Assembly (NCBI GenBank): GCA_013414765.1
Contig: CP058708.1
Span: forward strand, 3,653,553-3,717,552
DNA from: Candidatus Accumulibacter cognatus
Lineage (GTDB): Bacteria; Pseudomonadota; Gammaproteobacteria; Burkholderiales; Rhodocyclaceae
Reading direction: 5' to 3'
Length of the DNA stretch: 64,000 bases
The notes under the pieces were generated by a model, which was not told the DNA's origin, did no database searches, and saw nothing but the letters and a program-made list of their open reading frames with translations. The stretch's first letter is position 1. Every line of letters starts with the position of its first letter. Shown here piece by piece: positions 20,752 through 27,471 of this stretch. The position numbers and the translations under genes are program-made.

Positions 20752-21401
20752 GGTCGGAAGAAGTCGCGCGTTACCTGCAGGACAATCCCAAGTTTTTCGA
20801 GGAACACGCTGATCTGGTCTCCAATATGGTGGTTCCGCACCCGTATGCGGGGCGGACGATCTCGATCACCGAACGTCAGATGCTGGCGCTGCGCGACAAG
20901 AACCGTCACCTCGAAGGCAAGATGGGCGAGTTGCTGCAGTTTGCCGAGGAAAACGACGCGATTGGCGAGAAAATGCACCGGCTGGCGGTGGGTCTGATCA
21001 TTGCCAGGAGTTTTCAGGCGGTGCTGCACACCCTGAATTTCCATTTGCGTGACGATTTTGCCGTCCCGCACGTGGCGCTGCGTCTCTGGCATCGTCCGGA
21101 AGGCAGCGATGAACTGCCGGAATTCGCCGAGGTCAGCCAGGAGCTGCAGGCGTTCGCAGAAACGCTGACGCAACCCTACTGTGGTTCGACGGCGGGTTTC
21201 GAAACCTCATCGTGGTTCGGTGAGGCGTCCCTGCATGTCCGTTCACAAGGCCTGATCGCGATGCACCACGGGAGCGCCACGATCGGCATGATTGCCCTCG
21301 GCAGCGAAGATCACGAGCGCTTCTACGCCGGCATGGGGACCGTCTACCTCGTGCGTCTCGGTGAAATGTCGGCGGCGGCGCTGGCGCGTGTCCTCCGCTG
21401 A
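20748..21401 (+). CDS. DUF484 family protein
   Basis: A 217-residue protein beginning [20 protein letters not shown], the hallmark of DUF484, with a central coiled coil ([20 protein letters not shown]) and a GAF-like C-terminal half ([21 protein letters not shown]). It is encoded between dapF and xerC, overlapping dapF by four bases and ending one base before the xerC start. The family is conserved at this locus, but its biochemical role is not established. Confidence 0.93.
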   Translation: MRSEEVARYLQDNPKFFEEHADLVSNMVVPHPYAGRTISITERQMLALRDKNRHLEGKMGELLQFAEENDAIGEKMHRLAVGLIIARSFQAVLHTLNFHLRDDFAVPHVALRLWHRPEGSDELPEFAEVSQELQAFAETLTQPYCGSTAGFETSSWFGEASLHVRSQGLIAMHHGSATIGMIALGSEDHERFYAGMGTVYLVRLGEMSAAALARVLR

Positions 21402-21402
21402 A

Positions 21403-22374
21403 ATGACCTCGATGGCTGCCCGCGCGCGCGCGGCCAGTGTCAGCGCCTATCTTGACGAACTTGCGCAGCAGCGACGGTTGTCGGCGCACACGGTCAGTAA
21501 TTATCGGCGTGATCTCGATCTGCTTTGCGATCTGAGCGGCGGGTTGCCGGAGGATTCGCCTGGCGAATCGCCCGCCGGTTCACGCGCTGAATTATCCGAT
21601 GCCTCCGGCTTTGACGCCCTGCGGACGCATCACATCCGCCGCTTCGTCGCGCAGCTGCACGCGCGCGGGCTCGGTGGCCGCTCGCTCGGGCGCACGCTCT
21701 CGGCCTGGCGCGGTTTTTATCGCTGGCTCGGCCAGCACGGCATGGCCACGCAGAATCCCGTTGATGGCGTGCGGCCGCCGCGGAGCCCCAGGGGCTTGCC
21801 GAAAGTGCTGTCGCCTGACGAAGCGAGTCGCTTGCTGGAGGCTGATCCGCAGAACCTGTTGGCGGTTCGCGATCAGGCGATCTTCGAGCTGTTCTACTCT
21901 TCGGGCCTGCGCCTGGCCGAACTCGCAGCCCTGGACCTCGCCTCTCTCGACGAGCTGCTGGCCGGTGAGGTGCGCGTCCTCGGCAAGCGCAGCAAGCTGC
22001 GCATCGTTCCCGTGGGCAGCAAGGCCAGGGAGGCGGTGGCGCTATGGGCCGCGCAGCGCGCCTGCCTGGCGGCGGCCGACGAGGTGGCGCTGTTCGTTGG
22101 CCAGCATGGCAGACGCCTGGGCATGCGCATGATCCAGCAACGCCTGCAGCGGCGTGGACTGATGCAGGGACTGCCGGCGCGGGTGCATCCGCACATGCTG
22201 CGCCACTCCTTCGCCTCGCATGTGCTGCAGTCCTCGGGCGATCTGCGGGCGGTGCAGGAGATGCTCGGTCATGCCAGCATCGCTTCGACACAGGTCTACA
22301 CGCACCTTGATTTTCAGCATCTGGCGGCTGTTTACGACCAGGCGCATCCACGCGCCAAACGCAAGCCGGAGTGA
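21403..22374 (+). CDS. xerC: Tyrosine recombinase XerC
   Basis: A 323-residue tyrosine recombinase. The N-terminal SAM-like domain (SAYLDELAQQRRLSAHTVSNY) precedes the catalytic domain with Arg in YSSGLRLAELAALD, Lys in GKRSKLRIVPV, HxxR in HPHMLRHSFASH, and His/Tyr in LGHASIASTQVYTH. It acts with XerD at dif to resolve chromosome dimers. Linkage to dapF and DUF484 supports XerC rather than a mobile-element recombinase. The ATG at 21403 is one base after the DUF484 stop. A slightly longer interdomain segment (residues about 37-65) is visible. Confidence 0.96.
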   Translation: MTSMAARARAASVSAYLDELAQQRRLSAHTVSNYRRDLDLLCDLSGGLPEDSPGESPAGSRAELSDASGFDALRTHHIRRFVAQLHARGLGGRSLGRTLSAWRGFYRWLGQHGMATQNPVDGVRPPRSPRGLPKVLSPDEASRLLEADPQNLLAVRDQAIFELFYSSGLRLAELAALDLASLDELLAGEVRVLGKRSKLRIVPVGSKAREAVALWAAQRACLAAADEVALFVGQHGRRLGMRMIQQRLQRRGLMQGLPARVHPHMLRHSFASHVLQSSGDLRAVQEMLGHASIASTQVYTHLDFQHLAAVYDQAHPRAKRKPE

Positions 22375-22443
22375 CACGGGTCTTGCTCATTCGGTGCTGA
22401 TTTTGTTGTTCTTGGCGCCGCGCTGAGTATGTTGTTGACTGAT

Positions 22444-22492
22444 TGGGGCGATGTACGGGATTCGAACCCGTGACCACTGGAATCACAATCCA
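22444..22492 (-). repeat. Left attachment site: tRNA-His 3' fragment (attL)
   Basis: 49 bases identical to the 3' part of tRNA-His (anticodon stem-loop to CCA, read on the minus strand). The sequence then diverges into the element, so this is the displaced original 3' end and not a functional tRNA. Confidence 0.95.
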
Positions 22493-22577
22493 AACTTCTA
22501 GGCATTTTTCGACGTTGAAGAGGATGTACTGCAAGGATATGTTCTGAAAAAAATCAATTAGTTGATGAAAATAGACG

Positions 22578-22607
22578 TTGCTCGACGTTGAACGGAATTG
22601 ATATAAT
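22578..22607 (+). promoter_or_regulatory. Candidate integrase promoter
   Basis: A perfect -10 TATAAT (22602-22607) lies 18 bases after a -35-like TTGCTC (22578-22583), about 55 bases before the integrase start. The putative integrase arm-type repeats at 22595-22630 overlap it, so integrase binding could autoregulate transcription. Confidence 0.55.
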
Positions 22608-22630
22608 CTGCTTACTGTGTGCTTACTGGA
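22595..22630 (+). repeat. Subterminal repeat, left copy (candidate integrase arm sites)
   Basis: 36 bases that match 33631-33666 at 29 positions in the same orientation. Each copy contains two tandem GC(T/C)TAC motifs spaced about 11 bases apart. Placement just inside each att site fits arm-type integrase or excisionase binding sites. Confidence 0.6.
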
Positions 22631-22662
22631 TTCCGCTGGTAAGCAAAGCCGGAGACCATCAG

Positions 22663-24009
22663 ATGAGCGAAAACAAGGTTCCTTTCACTGCCGGGCGAGT
22701 ATCCAAGTTCGTTTGCGAGACAGGCAAAGCAGCGTCCTTTCTCTGGGACACGGAATCAGCCGGGCTCGGCCTGAAGGCGTCAGCCGGCGGCAGCAAGGTC
22801 TACGTCTTGCAGAGCCGCTTGGAGTCTGGCGCATCGGTTCGGCTGACGATCGGCAGCACCAAGGCGTGGACCCTGGGCGCCGCGCGCGACGAGGCCCGGC
22901 GCCTGCAAGTGCTCATTGACTCGGGGATCGATCCGCGCCAAGAGAAGCGCGACCGGATAGCCGAAGCCGAAGCGAAGCGCGCCGAAGCCGAGGCCAAGCG
23001 GATCGAACTGGAGCGCATCGTCGCGCCGGCAATGGAAGCCTGGCAGAAGTACATCGAAGCGCGCGCCCCGCGGTGGAGTCAAAGCCATCTCGGCGACCAT
23101 GCGACCGTAAGCAAGGAAGGAGGCGAGCCGCGCACCCAAGGGCGGCACCCTGGCGACAGTGACAAGACGCTGCCGGGCATCCTGCGCCCGCTGCTGGCCC
23201 TTCCTCTGGAACAGATCGACGCTGACCGCGTGCGCGTCTGGCTTCAGGATGAGGCCGCCAAACGCCCGACACATACCCGCCTTGCCTTTTCTCTACTGCG
23301 TGCCTTCCTGAACTGGTGCGCCGACCGCCCCGAGTACCGCGACCAGGTACAGGCCGACGCCTGCATCACGCGCATGGCCCGCGACGAACTGCCGAAGAAA
23401 TCCGCCAAGGACGATTGCCTACAGCGTGAGCAGTTGCCGGCATGGTTCGCCGCCGTGCGCCAGATTCAGAATCCCGTCATCGCCGCCTATCTCCAGACTG
23501 CGCTGCTGATTGGTGCGCGCCGTGAAGAGGTGGCCGGCATCCGGTGGGAAGATGTGGACTTCCAGTGGAAGGCGCTGACGATCCGGGACAAGGTAGAAGG
23601 CGAGCGCACTATCCCGCTCACGCCCTACGTTGCCGCGCTGCTGGCCGGCCTGCCGCGTCGCAATGAATGGGTGTTCTCCAGCGTCACGGCGGCATCTGGA
23701 AGGCTTCAGGAGCCGCGCATCATGCACAACAAGTGCCTTGTTGCTGCCGGACTTCCGGCGCTGTCTATCCACGGTCTGCGCCGTTCCTTCGGCACGCTGG
23801 CGGAGTGGGTGGAATGCCCGGCTGGCGTCAGTGCGCAGATCATGGGACACAAACCGAGCGCGACCGCAGAGAAGCACTATCGAGTACGCCCGCTCGATCT
23901 GCTGCGCATGTGGCACACCAAGATCGAAGGCTGGATTCTCAGCGAGGCAGGTATCGAGCAGCCAGTAGAAGCCGACACGCGCCTGCGAGTCGTGCAGAGT
24001 GGATTGTAA
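22663..24009 (+). CDS. P4-type tyrosine integrase (DUF4102 N-terminus)
   Basis: A 448-residue integrase; the ATG at 22663 has a GGAG site eight bases upstream. The N-terminal DUF4102 arm-binding domain (SFLWDTESAGLGLKASAGGSKVYVLQ; IGSTKAWTLGAARDEARRL) is followed by a charged helix rich in EAEAKRAEAEAKRIE, a core-binding domain and the catalytic domain. The active site is visible as Arg in GARREEVAGIRW, HxxR in IHGLRRSFGT, and His/Tyr in MGHKPSATAEKHY. It should recombine the tRNA-His 3' end. Its position adjacent to attL and its reading direction away from the att site are typical of tRNA-targeting islands. Confidence 0.96.
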   Translation: MSENKVPFTAGRVSKFVCETGKAASFLWDTESAGLGLKASAGGSKVYVLQSRLESGASVRLTIGSTKAWTLGAARDEARRLQVLIDSGIDPRQEKRDRIAEAEAKRAEAEAKRIELERIVAPAMEAWQKYIEARAPRWSQSHLGDHATVSKEGGEPRTQGRHPGDSDKTLPGILRPLLALPLEQIDADRVRVWLQDEAAKRPTHTRLAFSLLRAFLNWCADRPEYRDQVQADACITRMARDELPKKSAKDDCLQREQLPAWFAAVRQIQNPVIAAYLQTALLIGARREEVAGIRWEDVDFQWKALTIRDKVEGERTIPLTPYVAALLAGLPRRNEWVFSSVTAASGRLQEPRIMHNKCLVAAGLPALSIHGLRRSFGTLAEWVECPAGVSAQIMGHKPSATAEKHYRVRPLDLLRMWHTKIEGWILSEAGIEQPVEADTRLRVVQSGL

Positions 24010-24027
24010 AGCAGGGATATACAGGCT

Positions 24028-24306
24028 ATGATTGTCTCGTTTCGACACAAGGGGCTTGAAGCCTTCTTCCGCTCTGGTACGCAAGCCGGCATCCAGCCGA
24101 TTCACGCCAAGCGCCTGCGGGAAATGCTGACCGCCCTGCATGCCGCATCCAGCCCCGGCGATTTGGCTCGCCCGTCTTGGCGCCTGCATGGTCTGTCCGG
24201 CGACCGCGCCGGCTTTCTTGCCATGACGGTGCAAGCTAACTGGCGGCTGGTTTTCCGGTTTGACGGAACGAACGTGGAGCTACTCGACTACATCGACTAT
24301 CACTGA
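24028..24306 (+). CDS. higB: HigB-type RelE superfamily toxin
   Basis: A 92-residue protein with the HigB/RelE plasmid-killer pattern: MIVSFRHKGLEAFFRSG, then AKRLREMLTALHAA, WRLHGLSGDRAGFLAMTV and NWRLVFRFD. This family consists of ribosome-dependent mRNA endonucleases that halt translation. It is followed three bases later by a HigA-like antitoxin gene, the toxin-first order of higBA. Within the island it probably stabilises the element after excision. Confidence 0.92.
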   Translation: MIVSFRHKGLEAFFRSGTQAGIQPIHAKRLREMLTALHAASSPGDLARPSWRLHGLSGDRAGFLAMTVQANWRLVFRFDGTNVELLDYIDYH

Positions 24307-24309
24307 AGG

Positions 24310-24600
24310 ATGAAGATGGACATGTACGACCCCGCATCACCAGGCGAAGTGCTTGCCGGCTGGCTCGAAGACCTCGACATGAGCGTGACCGCATTTGCTG
24401 CCCATGTGGGCATCAGTCGCGTCATGCTGTCGCGCATCCTGCACGGACACGCCGCCGTCACCGCCGACATGGATTTGCGCTTACATGAAGCCTTGGGTAC
24501 TTCGCCCGGCTTGTGGCTGCGCATGCAGACGCAGCGTGACCTGTGGATGGCCGGCGAGCGTGCCAAGGAACGGGCGCCAGTGGCACGAATCGCCGCCTGA
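24310..24600 (+). CDS. higA: HigA-type HTH antitoxin
   Basis: A 96-residue HTH_3/XRE protein: MYDPASPGEVLAGWLEDLDM and ISRVMLSRILHGHAAVTADMDLRLHEALGTSPGLWLRMQ are typical of HigA. It neutralises the HigB toxin encoded three bases upstream and should autorepress the operon through its helix-turn-helix. The first codons (MKMDMYDP) offer two possible starts; I keep the upstream one. Confidence 0.93.
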   Translation: MKMDMYDPASPGEVLAGWLEDLDMSVTAFAAHVGISRVMLSRILHGHAAVTADMDLRLHEALGTSPGLWLRMQTQRDLWMAGERAKERAPVARIAA

Positions 24601-24625
24601 TGGGGTTTGTGACTCCTGCGAAACT

Positions 24626-24647
24626 TGTGTAACATATACGTTACACA
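24626..24647. promoter_or_regulatory. Palindromic operator of the second toxin-antitoxin pair
   Basis: A perfect inverted repeat TGTGTAAC (24626-24633) and GTTACACA (24640-24647) with a 6-base centre ends three bases before the toxin start codon. This position suits autoregulation by the antitoxin, which has a helix-turn-helix. Confidence 0.7.
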
Positions 24648-24650
24648 TCC

Positions 24651-24977
24651 ATGTTTGACCTCCTCGACTATCAGACGGCAGATGGGCGCGACCCGTTCAA
24701 GGAATGGCTGGCATCCGTGGCAGACAGACAGGCGCGTGCAAAGGTGGCCGTCCGGGTGCAACGGTTGGCCGCTGGCAACTTCGGCGACCACAAGCCTGTG
24801 CGCGCTGGCGTATGGGAATTGAGGATAGACCACGGTTCCGGCTACCGCGTGTATTACGCCCAAGCCGGCCGGCGGGTGCTGTTGCTGCTGATTGGTGGCG
24901 ACAAGCGCCGCCAGCAAGCCGACATTGAAACCGCCGTCCACTACTGGCAGGATTGGCAAAGGAGGAATGAACCATGA
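24651..24977 (+). CDS. RelE/ParE superfamily toxin, addiction-module killer type
   Basis: A 108-residue protein: DYQTADGRDPFKEWLASV, RVQRLAAGNFGDHKPVRAGV, WELRIDHGSGYRVYYAQAG and LLLLIGGDKRRQQADIETA match the HigB-2-like killer-protein group of the RelE/ParE superfamily. The toxin is presumed to act on translation. A paired HTH antitoxin gene overlaps its end (ATGA at 24974). This is the second, sequence-unrelated HigBA-like pair in direct succession. Confidence 0.92.
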   Translation: MFDLLDYQTADGRDPFKEWLASVADRQARAKVAVRVQRLAAGNFGDHKPVRAGVWELRIDHGSGYRVYYAQAGRRVLLLLIGGDKRRQQADIETAVHYWQDWQRRNEP

Positions 24978-25291
24978 AAGCCGCTCGCCCCCACGACGAT
25001 GCAATGGTGGAACTGCTGCGTGAAGACCCGGCTTTTGCCGATGAATACGTCACCGCAGCACTGGAGGAAGCCGACGAACCAGGCGGCAGGCAAGCCCTGT
25101 TGCGCGCTCTGCGCCAAGTCGCACAAGCCCAAGGGATGCAAGAGGTAGCGGCACGTGCGGGACTGCGCCGCGAAAGCCTTTCCCGTGCACTTTCTCCCAA
25201 GGGAAACCCGACACTTGAAACCTTGCTGGCGGTCCTGTCTGCCGCCGGTCTGCGCCTGGCCGTGGCGCGGAAGGAAGAACACGCCGCCTGA
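24974..25291 (+). CDS. HTH antitoxin of the addiction-module type
   Basis: A 105-residue protein with an N-terminal helix (EYVTAALEEADEPGGRQALLRALRQVA) and a C-terminal XRE-like helix-turn-helix (MQEVAARAGLRRESLSRALSPKGNPTLETLLAVL). This is the usual antidote partner of the killer protein encoded immediately upstream, and the genes overlap by four bases. Autoregulation through the palindrome at 24626-24647 is likely. Confidence 0.93.
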   Translation: MKAARPHDDAMVELLREDPAFADEYVTAALEEADEPGGRQALLRALRQVAQAQGMQEVAARAGLRRESLSRALSPKGNPTLETLLAVLSAAGLRLAVARKEEHAA

Positions 25292-25334
25292 CCGAATCAC
25301 CGCCGCCTGACGGCTTTCAGGCAACGAGCACCAC

Positions 25335-25402
25335 TGCCGCGCCTATCCCGAGGCCGATCACCGAGGGAGAAAACCGGGTTCCTTCACCCGGCTGGCGCGG
25401 CA
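25335..25402 (+). ncRNA. Candidate structured RNA or cruciform, three-way junction, upstream of 454-aa gene
   Basis: Outer arms TGCCGCGCC (25335-25343) and GGCGCGGCA (25394-25402) pair perfectly over 9 bp. Within them lie two hairpins. One pairs TCCC/GGGA (25346-25349 with 25365-25368), with an opposed GA/GA internal loop and a GG/CC inner pair. The other pairs CCGGGT/ACCCGG (25374-25379 with 25386-25391) around TCCTTC. Together they would form a three-way junction ending 34 bases before the gene start. It could be a leader RNA controlling the downstream gene or a DNA cruciform; no known riboswitch class is recognised. Confidence 0.45.
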
Positions 25403-25436
25403 CCCCAAACGAAGGAGCGCAGGGAAGGAGCGCAAC

Positions 25437-26801
25437 ATGAATGTCGTAGTTCTCATCAATGGCCGCGAGGCTATTCCAGTGCGCGCCATTCCTTACGTGA
25501 CAGGTCGGTGGATGTCGCCCGATGTGGTTGCGAAATCACTCGCCTACACTGATTCAATGAACAGATTCGAGGGAATATATGCCTACCAACTGCTGGCGGA
25601 TGGGGGATATTCTCAAGTCTTGCCTGGAGACTGGGATGTTGTTGACGATCTATTGCAGGGGCTCGAAAGCAGCCTCAATGCTCTGAGCGATGACCGCAAG
25701 CTGACTCGCCCGGTCTGGCTGACCGAGTCGACAAAGCAACTGCCCGCAGGTGTTTTTCTCTGGCGCGACGAATTCGAGCAGGCATTCCACCGAAACTACT
25801 CTCCGCCGCGCTTTAGCTTGCTTGACGAGCGCCCCGGCGACCTGACGCTGAGATTTTCGCCGCTAATTTCCCCGCCAGAAATGCGAGGCGTGGTCATGGA
25901 GGGGTTTGAGGATTCGGCGGACGATCTGCTGGTGGGCAAGATACGAAATGACCAAACGAGGCTGCTATTGAGTGCCGGGGACGATGCAGCGACAGATCGA
26001 TTTGCGCAACGCTATTTTGAAGATGGCTTCAACAAGGTCACGAGAGAGAAGGCAGGCGAACGGAACTTTGAGGCGAAAGTTGCCGCCGTCAATCTGACCG
26101 ACGAGAGGTGCATCGAGCTTGCGCATTCGCATGAACTGCGCATCGCTGACTGGACCGCGCTGACCGGCATAGGTATCGGCGTGCATTGGTCGTATGTCGT
26201 CAGCGCCGAGGGGGTTGCCTTCAGAAAGTGGACCGAGGGCGAAATCAGCGAAGCGTCTGTCGACCGACAGATCGAGATGCACCAGGATAACGAGGCAGTA
26301 CCGCTCAGGTTCCCCTGCGCGCCAGCGAAGCTCTTGCAGTTCATCGACGCAGCACCGCCGGGGAGTCACCGCTTCAGTATTCCAGATGTATTTCGGCAGG
26401 CGGTGACCGAGCAAGCACCGATGACCGACACCCCGGCGCGGGTACCGGCTGAATTGCAGGGGCAGAGTGATATCACCCATTCTGGAGCGCCAGAGAAGGC
26501 CGCGCCAGTGGTAACGCCTGATGATGACGAGCAAGGCGAGGCCGCGACGACGGCGCAGGAACAGAAAGCCGACGCGACGCAGAGCACAAGGCGAATACCA
26601 GAACAGCGTCGCCAAGAACAGGAAATCCTGCAGGTACTCTGCGAACTTGGATATTCGGCTGATGCGCTGCCTAAATGGGTTTCCGGTAAGCCTGGCGTAA
26701 AGGCCGAGGTAAGAGGCAGGTTCGCGTCTTGGCAAGGCACAGTTTTTAATAAGGCATGGGATCGCCTGAGAGCAGACAAAAGAATTCGAGACGCAGACTA
26801 A
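25437..26801 (+). CDS. Hypothetical island protein, 454 aa
   Basis: I do not recognise a family for the N-terminal three quarters, which is acidic and soluble with no membrane segment or export signal. After a low-complexity linker (about 340-390, rich in Ala, Glu, Gln and Asp) the C-terminal 60 residues (RRQEQEILQVLCELGYSADA, KPGVKAEVRGRF, FNKAWDRLRADKRI) resemble a small C-terminal module I associate with phage and island proteins, perhaps a winged-helix or partner-binding unit. An AAGGAG site precedes the ATG. It lies alone between the toxin-antitoxin genes and the replication block, behind a strongly folded leader. Confidence 0.8.
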   Translation: MNVVVLINGREAIPVRAIPYVTGRWMSPDVVAKSLAYTDSMNRFEGIYAYQLLADGGYSQVLPGDWDVVDDLLQGLESSLNALSDDRKLTRPVWLTESTKQLPAGVFLWRDEFEQAFHRNYSPPRFSLLDERPGDLTLRFSPLISPPEMRGVVMEGFEDSADDLLVGKIRNDQTRLLLSAGDDAATDRFAQRYFEDGFNKVTREKAGERNFEAKVAAVNLTDERCIELAHSHELRIADWTALTGIGIGVHWSYVVSAEGVAFRKWTEGEISEASVDRQIEMHQDNEAVPLRFPCAPAKLLQFIDAAPPGSHRFSIPDVFRQAVTEQAPMTDTPARVPAELQGQSDITHSGAPEKAAPVVTPDDDEQGEAATTAQEQKADATQSTRRIPEQRRQEQEILQVLCELGYSADALPKWVSGKPGVKAEVRGRFASWQGTVFNKAWDRLRADKRIRDAD

Positions 26802-26823
26802 ACCCTACTCCCCCGACCCTGCT

Positions 26824-26873
26824 CCCCCAAATTGGGGGAAGGGGGATACTTGCGGGGGAATATATCGGGGGAA
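26824..26873. repeat. GGGGGA-box repeats with hairpin upstream of the small DNA-binding gene
   Basis: CCCCCAAATTGGGGG (26824-26838) is a perfect palindrome around one base. It is followed by GGGGGA boxes starting at 26834, 26841, 26854 and 26867, the last three 13 bases apart. The set precedes the replication-gene operon by 70 bases and could bind a regulator or serve as a terminator for the gene upstream. Confidence 0.5.
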
Positions 26874-26941
26874 ATATTGTTTCATTCGCCTACGGCACTT
26901 CATGTTGAAGCGCCGAGGTTTTCCAACAGGAGAACCCGCGA

Positions 26942-27121
26942 ATGGAAAAAAGCAGCACTCAGAAATACGACCAAAGCGCCGAACAATTCGCCGCGCTGAA
27001 TCAAGTCAAGGCGCAGTCAGTCCGGGCGCGCCTATGCAGAACGGGCAGCTATTTCGGCGTGGTGCCGGTCAAATTGGCAAACGGACGCCTTGCTTGGCCT
27101 GCCGTGCAGGTGGCGAAATGA
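26942..27121 (+). CDS. Small AlpA/excisionase-like DNA-binding protein, 59 aa
   Basis: A 59-residue protein starting MEKSSTQKYDQSAEQF, with AGGAG nine bases upstream. The core SVRARLCRTGSYFGVVPVKL followed by ANGRLAWP has the helix-turn-helix-plus-wing pattern of AlpA/MerR-like or excisionase-like proteins, where the wing reads NGRLxWP. Its stop overlaps the next start (ATGA), placing it at the head of the replication operon. Such proteins in P4-like elements control integrase or replication genes. The assignment rests on pattern and context. Confidence 0.7.
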   Translation: MEKSSTQKYDQSAEQFAALNQVKAQSVRARLCRTGSYFGVVPVKLANGRLAWPAVQVAK

Positions 27122-27471
27122 AAACCGCCCGCCCCCAAAATTCGGAAGCGAGCGCCCATGACAAGCGCGATTTTATCACGCACGATTCGCTCAAAGCCCG
27201 CCTTCAGGCCGGAGAAATCGTCACCGCGACCGACTACGACGAGAGCATCAGACCGCAGTTCTGGACGACAATCGCCATCGTTCAAGACGATATGCCCGCC
27301 GTCAAATCGTCCTGGTGGACGACCGACGAGCGGCACATCGACGGCCTGCGCATCCGGCAGCGAGTCTTTGCGATTCGCCCGCGCCAGAAGGGAGTCATCG
27401 ACGCGACGCTAGCCGCGCTTATCGTCTTCGCTGTCGTTGGCATCGTGTTGCTCGCGGGAGGTGCGCTGTGA
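27118..27471 (+). CDS. Hypothetical protein with C-terminal membrane helix, 117 aa
   Basis: A 117-residue protein coupled by an ATGA overlap to the small DNA-binding gene. The soluble part contains SLKARLQAGEIVTATDYDES and KSSWWTTDERHIDGLRIRQRVFAIRPRQ. A single C-terminal transmembrane segment (TLAALIVFAVVGIVLLAGGA) suggests a tail-anchored inner-membrane protein. Function unknown. The frame extends upstream to 26902, but that part overlaps the small gene and lacks a ribosome site. Confidence 0.65.
   Translation: MKTARPQNSEASAHDKRDFITHDSLKARLQAGEIVTATDYDESIRPQFWTTIAIVQDDMPAVKSSWWTTDERHIDGLRIRQRVFAIRPRQKGVIDATLAALIVFAVVGIVLLAGGAL

Noticed and set aside
22444-22492. A second tRNA-His gene
   Set aside because: Only the 3' half is present and the 5' half is replaced by unrelated sequence, so it is an attachment site remnant.
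26902-27117. Upstream extension of the 117-aa membrane-anchored protein
   Set aside because: It overlaps the small DNA-binding gene in another frame; the ATGA junction at 27118 and lack of a ribosome site favour the short form.
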